DNA of 64,000 nucleotides from Hermodice carunculata (GCA_964020975.1 OZ026625.1:14044917-14108916); one strand, 5' to 3'. Counted from the first letter of the stretch, positions 10,854 to 21,662 are shown. Program-made: numbers and translations. Notes: generated by a model not told the origin, from the letters alone.

Positions 10854-10924
10854 CAATCCTGTTTCAGATGGTAATTGTTGCAGTGTAAATATAGATGTTG
10901 AGCGGTACCTCCATTACTCGGCAA

Positions 10925-11251
10925 ATAATTATTGCCATCAGCCAATAATACATTGAAATGGAACTGAAAAACTTACACCAAATACGTTGTATGGCCTTAT
11001 GCCCTAACCCTGTTTTTCAAGGTCATTAAGCACTTAAGAGGTCCTAAGTTCAATATTTTGATGAAAAATAAGGGGAAGGATACCAAATGTACCACAAATG
11101 TGTGTTCCTGTGGAAGTCTGATGTTGTATCACATGGATGACCTTGACTAATATCTCATGCTCAAGAAGGGAATGCATTTCAGGAAATGAACTTTTGGTGA
11201 TAGTCATCAGATTGTATGTCAACAGAGCATTAAGCTCATGGGCCTCTTGTT
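10925..11251 (+). mobile_element. CTCTGCTG-family repeat tail, 5'-truncated
   Basis: It carries the family's second half: 'taccaaatgtaccacaaatgtgt', then 'atggatgaccttgact', then cagagcattaagctcatgggcctcttgttt. The terminal hairpin has decayed. The tail ends 52 bp before the next exon's acceptor. Confidence 0.65.
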
Positions 11252-11303
11252 TACAAAAACGATATAACATGTGAGAAGAGTCAACTTCCTCTGTCTTTTC
11301 TAG

Positions 11304-11411
11304 ATCCAAAACCATGTGTCATTTTTGCACGAGGAACTGCTCAAGCTGCCATCTTTCCCTCGTAAGGCACTGGAGACCGAGTTTGGCTTACACAGAGGGA
11401 GATATGGAAAG
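11304..11411 (+). CDS. UNC80: UNC80 exon 5 of window
   Basis: The acceptor is ctgtcttttctag and the donor gtaggt; 108 nt, phase 0 to 0. It reads IQNHVSFLHEELLKLPSFPR, then KALETEFGLHRGRYGK. It continues the scaffold from exon 4 without a break. Confidence 0.92.
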
Positions 11412-12100
11412 GTAGGTGCAGGTGAACAACACCAGGTGGCAGTTCTTGTACAGCGACTTTGCTTTCAAGTTTTGTAGCATAGTCATCTTTAAGATGTGTG
11501 TGCTGAAGAACTGGGTGGACAATTTGTCAAAATTGTGGTATTACAGCTTATGTAGTACTAGTTGTGGCAATAAATTATATACACGGTCCTGAGCAAACAA
11601 GTAAATAGTGAAAAGAAAACTTTTGGATTTAACAAAGAGTAATGGCAAAAAGTAAGGGACTCCTTATTGATTGTTGAATGGAGCAAATTGGCTTTTGGCA
11701 GCTGTTATTGGTAACATACAAAATTTGAATGCTTTGTGATCAGGATATTTATCTCAATAATGAAAATGAACTGTCTCAAAGTAACTGTATAGAAATGGTG
11801 CTGTGGAGCCATGATGGGCCATCTACATTATATATTTAAAACGCTTTTCAAATGTTGCACAAATTAGCCAAAGTTAATACAGCAAATGGAATTTACTACT
11901 CCCATTTGTAACCTGACCCACTGCTGGCCAACTGCCTATCTCATTCTTGATGAAAAATGAACCAGATGATATTTATGACTTCAAACCATTTCTGTCTGTT
12001 TTTATTGGAAAAAAAAGTTGCATGTTGACAATATATTGGCATTAGGTGCGTCTAGAGTTACCAACATCGTGCATTGTTCTGTTTTGTTCTCGTGTTACAG
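11412..12100. other. Intron; nothing recognised
   Basis: AT-rich, non-coding, with no repeat ends found. It ends in tgttctcgtgttacag, the acceptor for the next exon. Confidence 0.5.
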
Positions 12101-12145
12101 GAGTTGTATGGTCTGGATATGCTACACAAGTATGTATGGGCCAAG
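12101..12145 (+). CDS. UNC80: UNC80 exon 6 of window (45 nt)
   Basis: A short exon with acceptor tctcgtgttacag and donor gtacgt, phase 0 to 0. It reads ELYGLDMLHKYVWAK. It is small but supported by both splice sites and by phase with its neighbours. Being 15 whole codons, it could be skipped without a frameshift. Confidence 0.88.
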
Positions 12146-12837
12146 GTACGTATTTCCTTCTTTCATATACACGTGCAGTCAAACCTGTCTTCAAACGCCA
12201 CCTATTGGCAGGACCAAGTCGTGGTCTGTCCTGACGGGTGGTCCTTCACAGGAGGCGTGATAAGGTGAAAAGTATCGTGAAAACGAGATCTTTCAAGACA
12301 GATGATCTCTCATTGGAGTAGCCTCTCGAGGCAGGCAAAATGTGTAGAACTTTTAAGTAGAACTATGACAAGCTGACGCAGTAATGACATTCCAACTGCA
12401 TGGAAGTTGCAGACACTGAAAGTATGTACATCGGTTGCTATACTAACTCAAGTGCATTATTTAGAAGGCATATTTGGTTTCCACATTTTACAACGAGAGA
12501 ATGTTTTGTCAGTTAAGGCACACATCAAGACAGCGAGAACTGTTTCAGCTGTAATTATGTAGAGATACATAATACTTCCTGATAAAAGAGTCCAATGAAT
12601 GATTAACCCATATACATGTATCTAAATGACAAATGGCCCCTCCTAATAAGACCACCCTGTTTCTATTGTAAGAAAGATCATCCCTTTAATAGGGTGACTT
12701 TTTTAGGGGGGGGACTACGGTAGGTTGTTGTCCAAAGATGTTTTGGAGGGTGGAGAGCACATTTTTTTTTACTTGGTACAAAAAATAGAAGGAATGAACA
12801 AATCTATCCAGCAGTCTTTGTTTGTGTGTGGTGACAG
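12146..12837. other. Intron with degraded MITE fragments
   Basis: Pieces such as 'gtcaaacctgtcttcaaacgccacc' and 'aagaccaccctgtttctattgtaag ... ggactacggta' resemble the interior and one end of the TA-flanked CAGT family at 9736 and 21663. No complete element or gene is present. Confidence 0.45.
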
Positions 12838-13022
12838 TTGATGGGGACCATGTTTGCCGACATGTCCAGCACCACTACTGCTACTGGGGACTTGGTTCTC
12901 TTCCTCAACGTGGTCAACGGCACGTTGCTGCTGCACTCTGAGGACACCGCCATGCTGCGCCTGTGTATTGCCATCTTTATAAATGCGTCCAGGCACTTCA
13001 AGCAGGTCTTTGCCAGCAGTGG
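12838..13022 (+). CDS. UNC80: UNC80 exon 7 of window
   Basis: The acceptor is tgtgtgtggtgacag and the donor gtgagt; 185 nt, phase 0 in and phase 2 out. It reads LMGTMFADMSSTTTATGDLV, LFLNVVNGTLLLHSEDTAML, then RLCIAIFINASRHFKQVFAS and SG. From memory, vertebrate UNC80 has a closely similar run (LLGTLF.DMSS...DLVLFLN..NGALLLH.EDSALLR), which makes this a firm anchor for the gene. Confidence 0.97.
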
Positions 13023-13117
13023 GTGAGTACATTCTTACAGGGAAAAGGGCTGATTGAAGGATACTTGTGGCTCATTAAATTTTTCCCCCTTAAACCAGTC
13101 AAAATCAGCTGCTGCTT

Positions 13118-14130
13118 CAGTTTCTAGCTCTGCTGAAGTCAGTCAGTCAGTCAGCAGAGCTTGTGAAATCCATTTGCATGTGTTGTCCTTATGTCTGTTA
13201 GACCAGGACTTTATCTCGAAAACAGTCACATGGAATGTTTTTATTTAGCACATGGATGTTTCCCAGGTGGTCTTCTACCAAATTTGCAAAAGAAATGACG
13301 CAATAATTTTTCGGTTTTTGTTAATTTCAAATGTATTTTTTAAAAAATGAAAATTTCTTCTCTTGAGCTTTATGGCCAATTGTTTAATAGTTCATACAGG
13401 GCCAAATGGGATCAAATAGTTCACATTTTGGCCACCAGGAAGTACTTCCATTTTTGTTCTTGAATCTTCAATCAAGCTTTGTGTGCTAAGGCTATTTTCA
13501 ACTTCTACAGAACAACTGAACAGAATTGCACAGAAATATAGTCTGATTAAAGGTAATGCAATTGGGGAAAACGATGGGATATCAAACTTTGGGACCATGG
13601 GTCATTAACTGCTACAGTTGTGTAGATATATAGTAGCAGTGCAGTGCCTGTGTTGCAGCATTGTCAAAATGATTTAATGGACTACTCTGTACTTTGCTTT
13701 TATACATAAATGTTGCCCAGGTGGACTCGCCACCTAAATTATTAAGATGATAATGCAGTAATCATGGATTCCCTGACAGGGGATGCCTGTATTGTGTTCA
13801 GTATAATTCAAGCTTTTTTGAGCTTTTTGCTGACTCAGCAGATTTGACATTAGCTTATATCTCTGTAATGGTGGATCATAGATGCATGGTTACTGTTTGG
13901 ATAAATATGAAAGCACCTATGGGGTTTCTTTTGGTGTCATCAATTTTGACGAGTGACCTTGAAAGTTCAAATGACAAATTGGCTTATATCTTGGTAATGG
14001 TGGATCCTGGGCTCATTCTTACCATTAACCATGATTTGGAAAATACTTTGGAGGTTTCTTTTTGCAGGGTTAATTATGACCCTGAATAACTTTTGCAGGT
14101 CAAACTGACACATTAGCTTAACCTGAGGTA
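13118..14130. mobile_element. Degraded CTCTGCTG-family repeat
   Basis: The head is agctctgctgaagtcagtc...cagcagagctt, with an expanded GTCA microsatellite in its loop. Later blocks repeat phrases such as 'ttagcttatatctctgtaatggtggatcatag' and 'ttggcttatatcttggtaatggtggatcctgg', an internal duplication of about 130 bp (13851 and 13979). No TCTTGTT tail is seen. Confidence 0.5.
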
Positions 14131-14322
14131 GTAACAAGCTTTTGGTTATTCATTGGTTAGCACTAATACAGTACATGTAGTAGAGTAGGCATGTCTGCGC
14201 TTGCAAAAGCAGCAGATTCTAGACGGCAGAGCACAAGATCGTCGTGATCCTCTTGGGTTGTTTTTTTTTTTTGACTCATTATGCATCCCCCGTAGGGGGT
14301 ATGCATATATCAGTCATAATTC

Positions 14323-14343
14323 GGGGGGGGGGGGGGGGGGGGG
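14323..14343. repeat. 21-base poly-G tract
   Basis: An uninterrupted G-run about 100 bp upstream of the next UNC80 exon. Similar long G- or C-runs lie at 10067-10081, 45305-45323, 57325-57339 and 63661-63676. Length calls in such runs are error-prone. Confidence 0.9.
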
Positions 14344-14443
14344 ATGGCTAATAGGAAACAGATTTTTCAAGCTCATATATCAATATATCATTTTTAGGGT
14401 CCTGAGTGTCCATATTGAATGTTGTGTGACTTTTGCCTGGCAG

Positions 14444-14573
14444 ATTCATTCTCATCATGCAGACCATGTTGCGAGTGTACTCCAACCACCAGTCCAACCC
14501 GGTCGTCTGTCATGCCATTGAGTTTGCCTGCAAACAATTCTATATCCTGCATCGCAAACCCTTCATGTTACAG
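14444..14573 (+). CDS. UNC80: UNC80 exon 8 of window
   Basis: The acceptor is cttttgcctggcag and the donor gtaggt; 130 nt. The first base completes the Gly codon opened by exon 7, and the exon ends in phase 0. It reads FILIMQTMLRVYSNHQSNPV, then VCHAIEFACKQFYILHRKPF and MLQ. The FYILHRKPF.LQ block is a hallmark I recall from vertebrate UNC80. Confidence 0.97.
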
Positions 14574-14756
14574 GTAGGTGATCACAACCCTCCAATAAAC
14601 ATATTTCTGTGGAAAATGTGCAGTGATATTTTTACCCCTTGTATGTACACATACATGTAGAAATGGTTTTAGTGTCAGAGAGGTTGTAATTCTGGAGTTT
14701 GAAGAATTCTGATCAATCTAGAAATCATAAACTTGGTCCCATGGAGACAGTACTTG

Positions 14757-15075
14757 TTTGCTCAGCTGACTTGTCAGTCAGCTGAGCTTACAGGATGGGT
14801 CCATCGCCCATTGACATCCATATGCAGAAGACTGGTTGTTTGTGGAGGGTTCTACGATGTGAAAACTCCTCCTGGCAGTTAGTCAACTATTAGAGTGATT
14901 CATTTACTGGACAAATCCATTTACCAGTGATGTTATGTGCTGGGTTCTTTGACACATAGTTATTGTGGAGTGGAGTGCTTTTATCATGTCCCATATTCAT
15001 AAAGATCACAAAAACAATGCAGGCCTACTTTCTTGTTTTGCTGTCAGCTTAGCTGACTGACAAGTCAGGAGAACG
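14757..15075. mobile_element. CTCAGCTG-family head with inverted partner
   Basis: A complete head, gctcagctgacttgtcagtc agctgagctta, opens the block. A reversed head, gcttagctgactgacaagtcagg, lies at about 15047-15070, so the segment looks like a short fold-back pair of the family. No coding capacity. Confidence 0.55.
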
Positions 15076-15248
15076 AAAAAAGCGGCTGGCCAACCATGTC
15101 TCTTTTTATCTTGCACACGAGTGATAAATTTGGGGTTTTAAGTGGTTTGGCCTATATGTTGTGGAAACGTGGGTGACTAGCTGTCTCAAGTCAGAAGTGA
15201 AATTAATTTCCTCACATTGGTACTGGAAGATGAATACTCTTGAATTTC

Positions 15249-15266
15249 TTAGGGTTAGGGTTAGGG
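15249..15266. repeat. Three interstitial TTAGGG units
   Basis: ttagggttagggttaggg matches the animal telomere repeat but is only three units long and lies inside an intron. It is probably chance or a repair scar. Confidence 0.8.
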
Positions 15267-15498
15267 TCACACAAGTGTTGCCTGCAATGATGCAATTGAA
15301 TGGTGCTCTTTTGCATTTTAAATGGTCATAGTCCAGAATTCAGAGATGGTCTTAATAGTAATAATGTATTTAAGCCTATAATAAAACATTAATTTCTGTC
15401 CTGCATCAAAGTTCATGATCATTGGGTGCCCTGTGAGTGTGGTTACACTGTATTTCAGAAAAATGTGTAAGAAGTATATCACTCAATACATGTGAATA

Positions 15499-15705
15499 CT
15501 GTAAATTGCTTTAATTTGACTGTACTCTTATTTATGCTTATTTCACTGATGGCACAAAACTGTGAAAATAAAAACACAGTGAAATGGTATATTAACATTG
15601 TTTGAATAGGAATTATGTCCAAAAAGTGAAAATAAAACTGCAGTGAAATGCCAAAAATACAGAAACCATGAAAATTTATATATGGGAATATAAAGCAATT
15701 TACAG
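15499..15705. mobile_element. CTGTAAATTGC-type MITE, 207 bp
   Basis: The ends are CTGTAAATTGCTTTA and AAAGCAATTTACAG, inverted. The left flank is TA. The interior has a repeated 'tgaaaataaaa(c)acagtgaaatg' phrase. A second complete copy is at 58712-58905, with fragments near 28013 and 59500. It is a probable Tc1/mariner-type non-autonomous element. Confidence 0.8.
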
Positions 15706-15954
15706 TCTCAGATTGAAACCTCTATGTCCAGAAGTTGTTTGGGCTTCAGTAAACCGTTCTTGCTTGAGCAAAGGCCACTCAGACTTTTTGCAGAGAAACA
15801 AGTCCAAATACAGGGTTTTGGAGTGATACAGCAGTTCTATAAGTATGTTGACACCAAAACACTACTCACAGTCAACAGCAGGACCTCTGTTCTTTGGCTG
15901 AGTGTAGACATATTTGTACATACCGCTTAAAGGTACGTCCATTTTGTATTGCAG

Positions 15955-16020
15955 ATGTTTGGGAGTGTGGCTCCTATCCTACACATGAATGCTGACCCTA
16001 ACTGTGTGGACTACAATAAG
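15955..16020 (+). CDS. UNC80: UNC80 exon 9 of window
   Basis: The acceptor is ttttgtattgcag and the donor gtcagt (weaker than most here); 66 nt, phase 0 to 0. It reads MFGSVAPILHMNADPNCVDY, then NK. The FGSVAP motif directly follows FYILHRKPF.LQ in vertebrate UNC80 as I remember it. Confidence 0.96.
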
Positions 16021-16694
16021 GTCAGTGGTGATACCTCCTCACACTGTAAGCTGGTTGTGCATATAAAAGAAATTTGGAGGGTTTGGTTATACTTATATCA
16101 TGCTTGATGTATGTTCCCATTCCCTTTTCTCTGATTACATGTATGTATGAGTCCACATGGTGTACAAAGTCTACCAGTCAAGAAATTCCAAAGGAGCTAA
16201 CAAAAAAATGGAAGGAAAATTTTAGTGTTGTATTTGTATGAAATAAAATACATCACAACCGATCCTTTCAACATCAAGTACAGAACATATGTAGCATCGG
16301 ACCGTGGTGCGATTGAGTGCTGCGGCCAAAAGGTTGTAGCTTTATCATGTTATTGAATGGTCATTTGTAATTTAACTGTCTCCTGTTGTCTGCGGAGATA
16401 AACTGTGGCTCCCCTGCAATCTGCTATCCCCCACCACAGAGAGTTCCAAATGTGTAGACACCAGTTTGCGTTGCGTTGTATCACTCTTGAGTAACAAAAG
16501 AAGTCAATGTGGCAAACATAACATCTCCAATGTAGGTATGAAGTGTAAGGACGTCTAGATGTTCTGCCATAATCAGTCTCACTCTCAGATTCTGCACAGT
16601 GGGAGCACATCCATTGTTTGTTTGAGGTGTGAAATGTTGTGTATGTATATTTAAGGTGCACCCCAGCTGCCTATTTGAAATGTAAAGATGTATA
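16021..16694. other. Intron; nothing recognised
   Basis: A 103-codon minus-strand frame (16350-16661) with many Trp and Cys codons was considered, but no family could be assigned. No splice context supports an exon. Confidence 0.45.
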
Positions 16695-16891
16695 CCGTAT
16701 TCATCTTAATAAGCACACAGTGCGCTACAAATAAATTTCATCCACAAAAGCTAAAAAAAATGTAGATTCTAAGTGTAATAATAAATTCTACCACTCCTTT
16801 GAAAACTATGGGACATTTTAAGGGTTCTTTCTTTGAAAAAAAAAACTGGGGGTGCTTATTAGGGAGTGTGTGCTTATTAAGATGAATACGG
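16695..16891. mobile_element. CCGTATTCATC-type MITE, 197 bp, beside splice acceptor
   Basis: Perfect 24-base inverted ends (CCGTATTCATCTTAATAAGC ... GCTTATTAAGATGAATACGG) are flanked by TA, as in Tc1/mariner elements. Only 20 bases (16894-16913) separate it from the next exon, so it occupies the position where a branch point would normally lie. Relatives are at 23977-24170 and 32611-32907. Confidence 0.9.
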
Positions 16892-16913
16892 TATTGCATA
16901 TTCTATATTCAAG

Positions 16914-17021
16914 GTACACCCGCGCTGTCTGTTTGAGCTGCTGCTGGCCTTGGAGAAGGAATGTCCGGACAGTCTGGACATACTGGACCTGGTTGAGGGG
17001 GAGAAACCACTTATGGCCATG
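16914..17021 (+). CDS. UNC80: UNC80 exon 10 of window
   Basis: The acceptor is tctatattcaag and the donor gtaggt; 108 nt, phase 0 to 0. It reads VHPRCLFELLLALEKECPDS, then LDILDLVEGEKPLMAM. Vertebrate UNC80 has, from memory, CLF.LLQSLE...DILDILELVEGEKPL, a near-identical pattern. Confidence 0.97.
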
Positions 17022-17406
17022 GTAGGTGTATCTCTTGAAAGAGAAACTAGCAAACCATGAAGACTAAAGTGCTATGCATTATATTACGTAACAATGGTAA
17101 CACAGTGGGTCCAATATATAATAATATTCCATTGTCATCATTCAGTTTACAGGATATTCCTATTTAAGGATCCAGAACTGGTTCACAAAGACATGTACAA
17201 ATTATTCATCAGTCAAAAGATTGAAACAAAAAGTGCTACAAATTACACATAAGCATTTGAAGTTGAATAGGCAACCCCACAATCGGCACATAAAAGGGAC
17301 TGGGCTTTGACTCGATCTTTTGGCAAAAGTGAGGTGCATTATGTACATTGCAAATCCAAGACACGCTTTTGTGATTTACATTGTTTGGATGAGTTTGCCA
17401 GCCAGA
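17022..17406. other. Intron; nothing recognised
   Basis: AT-rich non-coding sequence between exon 10 and a TTAA-flanked transposon. Confidence 0.5.
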
Positions 17407-17411
17407 CTTAA

Positions 17412-18547
17412 GGAAGGCACTCCTTACGTTGTATTATACATCATTGGAAAGGATTTTTCAACAGGATTTCATATCTGATGTTTATTTTATTAATTTTCAC
17501 AAATTTCCCATGTTTATTGCCAAATATTAAAACCCCCACATTACCAGCAGTTCACCATTACGCGAAGCCAGTCGAGATGTCGGACCAATTAGAAGCGAGT
17601 ATACAACTGGCCAATCATAGCCATCGGTTGATAACGAAGCCAAGCGCACCATGCTCATTGTTCAACACAAAGCCACTTCAAATTATGAAAATTGTTTCCG
17701 AGGTCGTTATGGACGTAAAGAATATGCATATGTTATGTGTTTCAATCAAATCAATTATTATTTATGAATGTATTTACTCCGTTCATGATAATCGGTCGTA
17801 AATCGTGACCGTGTAACGTGAGCGATAATATGAGCTCCGGGAGTTATCAAACGATCAGAATTCGTCACGCAGCTTGAAGTGCGCTGAACACAACTTCGTG
17901 CTTTTGTATACTGCCAATACTTCTTCTGGGATTTCCATAATAGCATTCCATTTATCTGCTAATGATGTGTCTTTTGGGCAAGAGTGAAAATATCTTTCTG
18001 GATATTCGGTGGCTGTGCCACCGCACGAAACACACCTTGGCATTTTCGTCTGTTCGCAGTCAATGAAAAACTTGGAACTCTCTACCGCACGGAGGTGTAG
18101 AAGGCTGTAGAATACCGCTGTTTCCAAATTTGGCTATGAATATGTCCAAGATCGCGCGAGGAAAGACGCGACATATCGTGACTCGTAAACGTTGCTTTTT
18201 TTCTCGCTAAAACGAGTTATAATAGACAGTTTTAAACAACTGCTGCATATACATTGACATATATTATTAGTTTTCGTTACATTTCCGACCACTTCAATTT
18301 GAAACTAGGAGTTTATTCTCATCAAGTAAAAAAAACTAGGTGCAGAAGTAGGACTCCGCAAAAGATCCTTTGATCTTCCATAGGTTTGCCGCTTCTGGTA
18401 ATTTGACAGGTAAAGCTGATTTCAGCAACATTAAAATGCAGATTTTAGAAATATGGAATAACATATAACTAAACCATTTTACATGTGGTAAGTGCCTGAC
18501 ATGAAGTTCCCAAAACACTTAAAATACAACGTAATGAGTGCCCTCCT
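17412..18547 (-). mobile_element. Kolobok/T2-like DNA transposon, copy 1 (1.14 kb)
   Basis: Read on the minus strand it starts AGGAGGGCACTCATTACGTT and ends in the inverted repeat of that sequence. The flank is TTAA on one side and TTAT on the other. Ends of the form TTAAAGGRR with a TTAA duplication, together with a THAP-domain frame, are the known signature of the Kolobok superfamily and its T2 MITEs. At 1136 bp it is far too short for a full transposase, so it is non-autonomous. It is inverted relative to the second copy at 47419-48562, with high visual identity across its length. Confidence 0.85.
17855..18127 (-). pseudogene. THAP zinc-finger frame in Kolobok-like copy 1
   Basis: The 90-codon frame contains MPRCVSCGGTATEYPERYFH followed by a Trp (DKWNA) and LCSAHF. 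This is the C-x2-C ... W ... C-x2-H zinc pattern of the THAP DNA-binding domain. The terminal AVPTF-like box is missing. The frame stops right after RDEF, where the second copy has CGA instead of TGA and runs on. It is probably the leftover 5' exon of a transposase. Confidence 0.75.
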
Positions 18548-18551
18548 TTAT

Positions 18552-19204
18552 AGTTTTATGAGTATAAATAAAAAAAGTCGAATCCATATTTCTTTGAAAA
18601 ATGGGATGATGCATTTCCACAATATCTGTGTAAACAGGGAATAAAGGACCCATATAACTGTGTCAGACAACTGAATATTGCCCTTCTGTACAATTAACCT
18701 TGTAATTAGGTGACCGCTGAAGACAAGTCCCCTATAGTGACATGATTGCAGGTTCCTTCCGTCCGGGGTCCTGTCTGATTGTTTCCACATGATAACTTAA
18801 AAAATTTTGGAGCTAGTCCTTTCATATTGCACAGGATTTTAGTCCTCTATAAGGGCTACCTTAAGTTTTCAGACCTTAGTCCAATTCTCAAGGTCACAGA
18901 GCCACATTTAGTGAATTTGGTGTCCGCATGATATTTTAAGAAATTTTGAGGTTGTATTCATAGTGTGGTTGAAAGGCCAGGCTCAATTTTTGCCACAAAC
19001 TTGTTCCGAAACTTTTCCGAAAAATACACAAGGGCATAGCATTTACTGAGGATATGCTAGTTAACATTGTTACTGAAGATTCTGTTTTATACATATAGAG
19101 TAACTCATAAACAGACATATACTGTATCTTAAAAAACATACTATAACATTATTGCATGAACATAACTGATGTAAAAAGTCAATGTTAAGTTCTTCTTGTT
19201 TTGT
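18552..19204. other. Intron; nothing recognised
   Basis: Some text ('tcacagagccacatttagtgaatttggtg', 'ttttaagaaattttgagg') resembles old dispersed repeats. No element ends or exons are seen. Confidence 0.4.
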
Positions 19205-19450
19205 ATTGAACCTTTCTGTGCCAAATTATGGACTGAGTCACCTTTTTTAGCGTGCATTCGGTGCAATGCACCCAATGTGTGCCGAGAAAAGCTGTTGATC
19301 TGGGGTACTCTTTCTGGAACTAGAGGCATACTGGTACTTGAATGAAAGGTCTTTTTACGAGGAATACGAATCTTGGATCCTGATGATGATTCAGACTAGT
19401 TTGACTTAAGCAGATCAACTTGAGATGTGATTGGCACTGAAAGAGTTGAC
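19205..19450 (+). mobile_element. PiggyBac-like hairpin MITE, copy A
   Basis: The ends AACCTTTCTGTGCCAA and TTGGCACTGAAAGAGTTGA are inverted. A central palindrome (agcgtgcattcgg ... ccgagaaaagctgtt, loop over gtgcaatgcaccc) follows 'ggactgagtca'. The right half shares 'ggcatactggtacttgaatgaaaggtcttttta' with copies at 25.4, 46.9 and 62.2 kb. It is non-coding, about 245 bp. Confidence 0.7.
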
Positions 19451-19797
19451 TTGTATTCAAAGGTTTTTAAAGTTGTGAAAAAATTGTGTAAATATTTGAT
19501 GACCTGGCAGTAAATAATTTTTTAAAGTTTTGTCTGGAGAGCCATTCATTAAGTATTGTTGTACTACTTGGCAATCCAGGTGAAATTAATATGTTCAAAA
19601 TAAAATGAATAATTGGGTAAGCCAGAAAGAAAGTGAAGAATATGAAGACTGTAAATAGGGAGCTGTTCTTACGGGTATCAGCGTGAATGTTTCCACTCTT
19701 CAGTAATACAGGTGCTGCCTTTGTATTGTACATATTATAACTTTTTTTGTGTCAAGTACCCACATGTATAGTGCATGATGACCTCTTTGTGTGGCAG

Positions 19798-19908
19798 GAT
19801 TTCTGCTACCTGGATGATTCCGACTCCTTCACCATGATCGATGCCGTCAATATGTGTGTGACTGTGGTGGCCTATGCCCCGGACTCTGTGCGAGCCATGC
19901 AGATGCTG
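19798..19908 (+). CDS. UNC80: UNC80 exon 11 of window
   Basis: The acceptor is tttgtgtggcag and the donor gtaaga; 111 nt, phase 0 to 0. It reads DFCYLDDSDSFTMIDAVNMC, then VTVVAYAPDSVRAMQML. The DFCY...CVTVVAYAP.S.R..QML string is what I recall of vertebrate UNC80, so both identity and frame are secure. Confidence 0.98.
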
Positions 19909-19978
19909 GTAAGAATGTGCCGAAGAATTAACTCTTTTGAATGCTAGTCATTAGGAAAGTCACACAGATCTTTTTATT

Positions 19979-20834
19979 AGCTCTGCTGCCCTAAGGTTGC
20001 AGAGCTTATGTGATCACTCGTGTCTGTCCATCCATCTGTTAACTTTTGTTTGTGAACGCAACACAGTCCACAGTTTTCAAGTTGGCCCCATGCAACTTTC
20101 AGGACATATCAGGTGGATGAAAATATGGGTGGAGTGCGATATTAATGGCCGCATGTACAGCATTATGTAACATAAGGGTCAGAATGTTAAAGTCTTATGA
20201 CCACTCTAACAGCTTTAATTTTGGATAAATCTTTAAGAAATGTAGTGGGATTGTAAAAGAGGTAAAAATCTCCTTTGTGTATGATAGTGTTGGTACCACC
20301 TATAATTCCATGGAAATTATGAGCCAAAATGCGTTGAAAGACATAAAATTCTGTATTGCAAAAACTAATAGAATTAGACATGCCAAATTTATAAGATATT
20401 CAGATCATGTCTAATGCTAATATATTACATAATATCAGTGACCTTAACCTATTTTGCTGACATCACCAGCCCAGTAAATTTGACAGGTGATTTTTTAATG
20501 ACAGAATGTAGCTTGGACACCAAAGGCAAAGAGAATAGAGCCTCCAGATCAAAATTGCACTTGAGTATCTTGTACATAAAACTCTACTTGGTGACCAACT
20601 TTTTGGGTCACCATGACCCAATCATTATGAGTTTGGCGCCTGTCAATGGGAATTACAATGGAAATGAGGCCAGGAAGTCTGCTTCCATATTTTGATGCCT
20701 ACTTTACATTGCAAATTTCATGGAGAACAAACAATGATATCATTTCTATTGAACACTACAGGTGCTAAGAAAAGTCTTTACATTATTATGATACATTACA
20801 AGTCAGCAGAGCACTAGGCCCATGGGCCTCTTGT
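19979..20834 (+). mobile_element. CTCTGCTG-family repeat, both ends present (856 bp)
   Basis: The head is ttagctctgctgccctaagg ttgcagagctta and the tail cagcagagcactaggcccatgggcctcttgt. The interior has the family phrases 'tttcaggacatatcaggtggatgaaaatatgggt' and 'tcagtgaccttaacctattttgctgac'. An internal block (20663-20777) also occurs alone at 22629-22743. No coding potential. Confidence 0.75.
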
Positions 20835-21068
20835 GTAAACTGTTGTAACATAGCTTCTGATGTATGTTCAAGGAAAAATAGAGTAGTAAAGTGATTTTTG
20901 GGGGGAGAATGAGGAAAATAGACAAGAATTATGTTGAAATGTCCAAAAATTAAAGCTAACAAATGGGGAACCTCCGCCAAATGCGGAAGACTTGACAAGG
21001 TACGCAAACTATGCAGCGCGACCAGTACAGTTTTGCAATAATCCAATTTGGTGTTGCTATTTTGCTAG

Positions 21069-21226
21069 CAAATCTTGGAGGCCATACTGCCATATTACCT
21101 CAAGCACATAAAAGGGCAGACCTGCAAGAGAGACAACCCGAGTGCCGCCAGGGCGGAGCTGAACACGCTGCAGAACCTGGCCATATCCATGAAGGCTCTC
21201 GTCATAAGCTGTGAGGTGCTGGGCCG
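21069..21226 (+). CDS. UNC80: UNC80 exon 12 of window
   Basis: The acceptor is gctattttgctag and the donor gtaagt; 158 nt, phase 0 in and phase 2 out. The true frame reads QILEAILPYYLKHIKGQTCK, RDNPSAARAELNTLQNLAIS, then MKALVISCEVLGR. It follows QML of exon 11 as in vertebrate UNC80 (QMLMVLEALVPCYL...AAREE). An overlapping longer open frame in another phase (21011-21214) is a shadow. Confidence 0.96.
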
Positions 21227-21662
21227 GTAAGTGTGTTTGATGAACACACAGATTTCTTAGTCCGTAGCATTATTGAAGTATGGGCTCAGGATTCAGGATA
21301 ACTTTGTTTTCGACTGTAACTGAAAATATGCACAATCAATGTTGATATTATGCATAGACCAAAGTGATTTAACCTGTAGAAATTGATAAATGGTGACTCT
21401 TTACACATAGCATGTGAGGGAGACACACATTAAGACCTTTGTCAGATCGCTAGCTTCTGTGCCATCCCATATGCATGCTTACTAATTGAACCAATGTGAT
21501 CATGAATTACATATATGTAAAACAACAACAAAATTTAAACCCAAGATAATTTCCTAAATAACAAAATTGAGGAACTTTGTTGGAGTTACAGACATAATAA
21601 TCTACAGTGTTACAAGTAAAAGCTGAAAGATTGACTTCGCTGGTTTAGGGACTAGATTGCTA

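Noticed and set aside
15249-15266. Telomere repeat
   Set aside because: Only three TTAGGG units in the middle of an intron.
16350-16661. Trp/Cys-rich minus-strand frame as a transposon gene
   Set aside because: No catalytic motif recognised and no repeat ends around it.
21011-21214. Open frame overlapping exon 12
   Set aside because: The UNC80 frame in a different phase has proper splice sites and homology; this one is its shadow.
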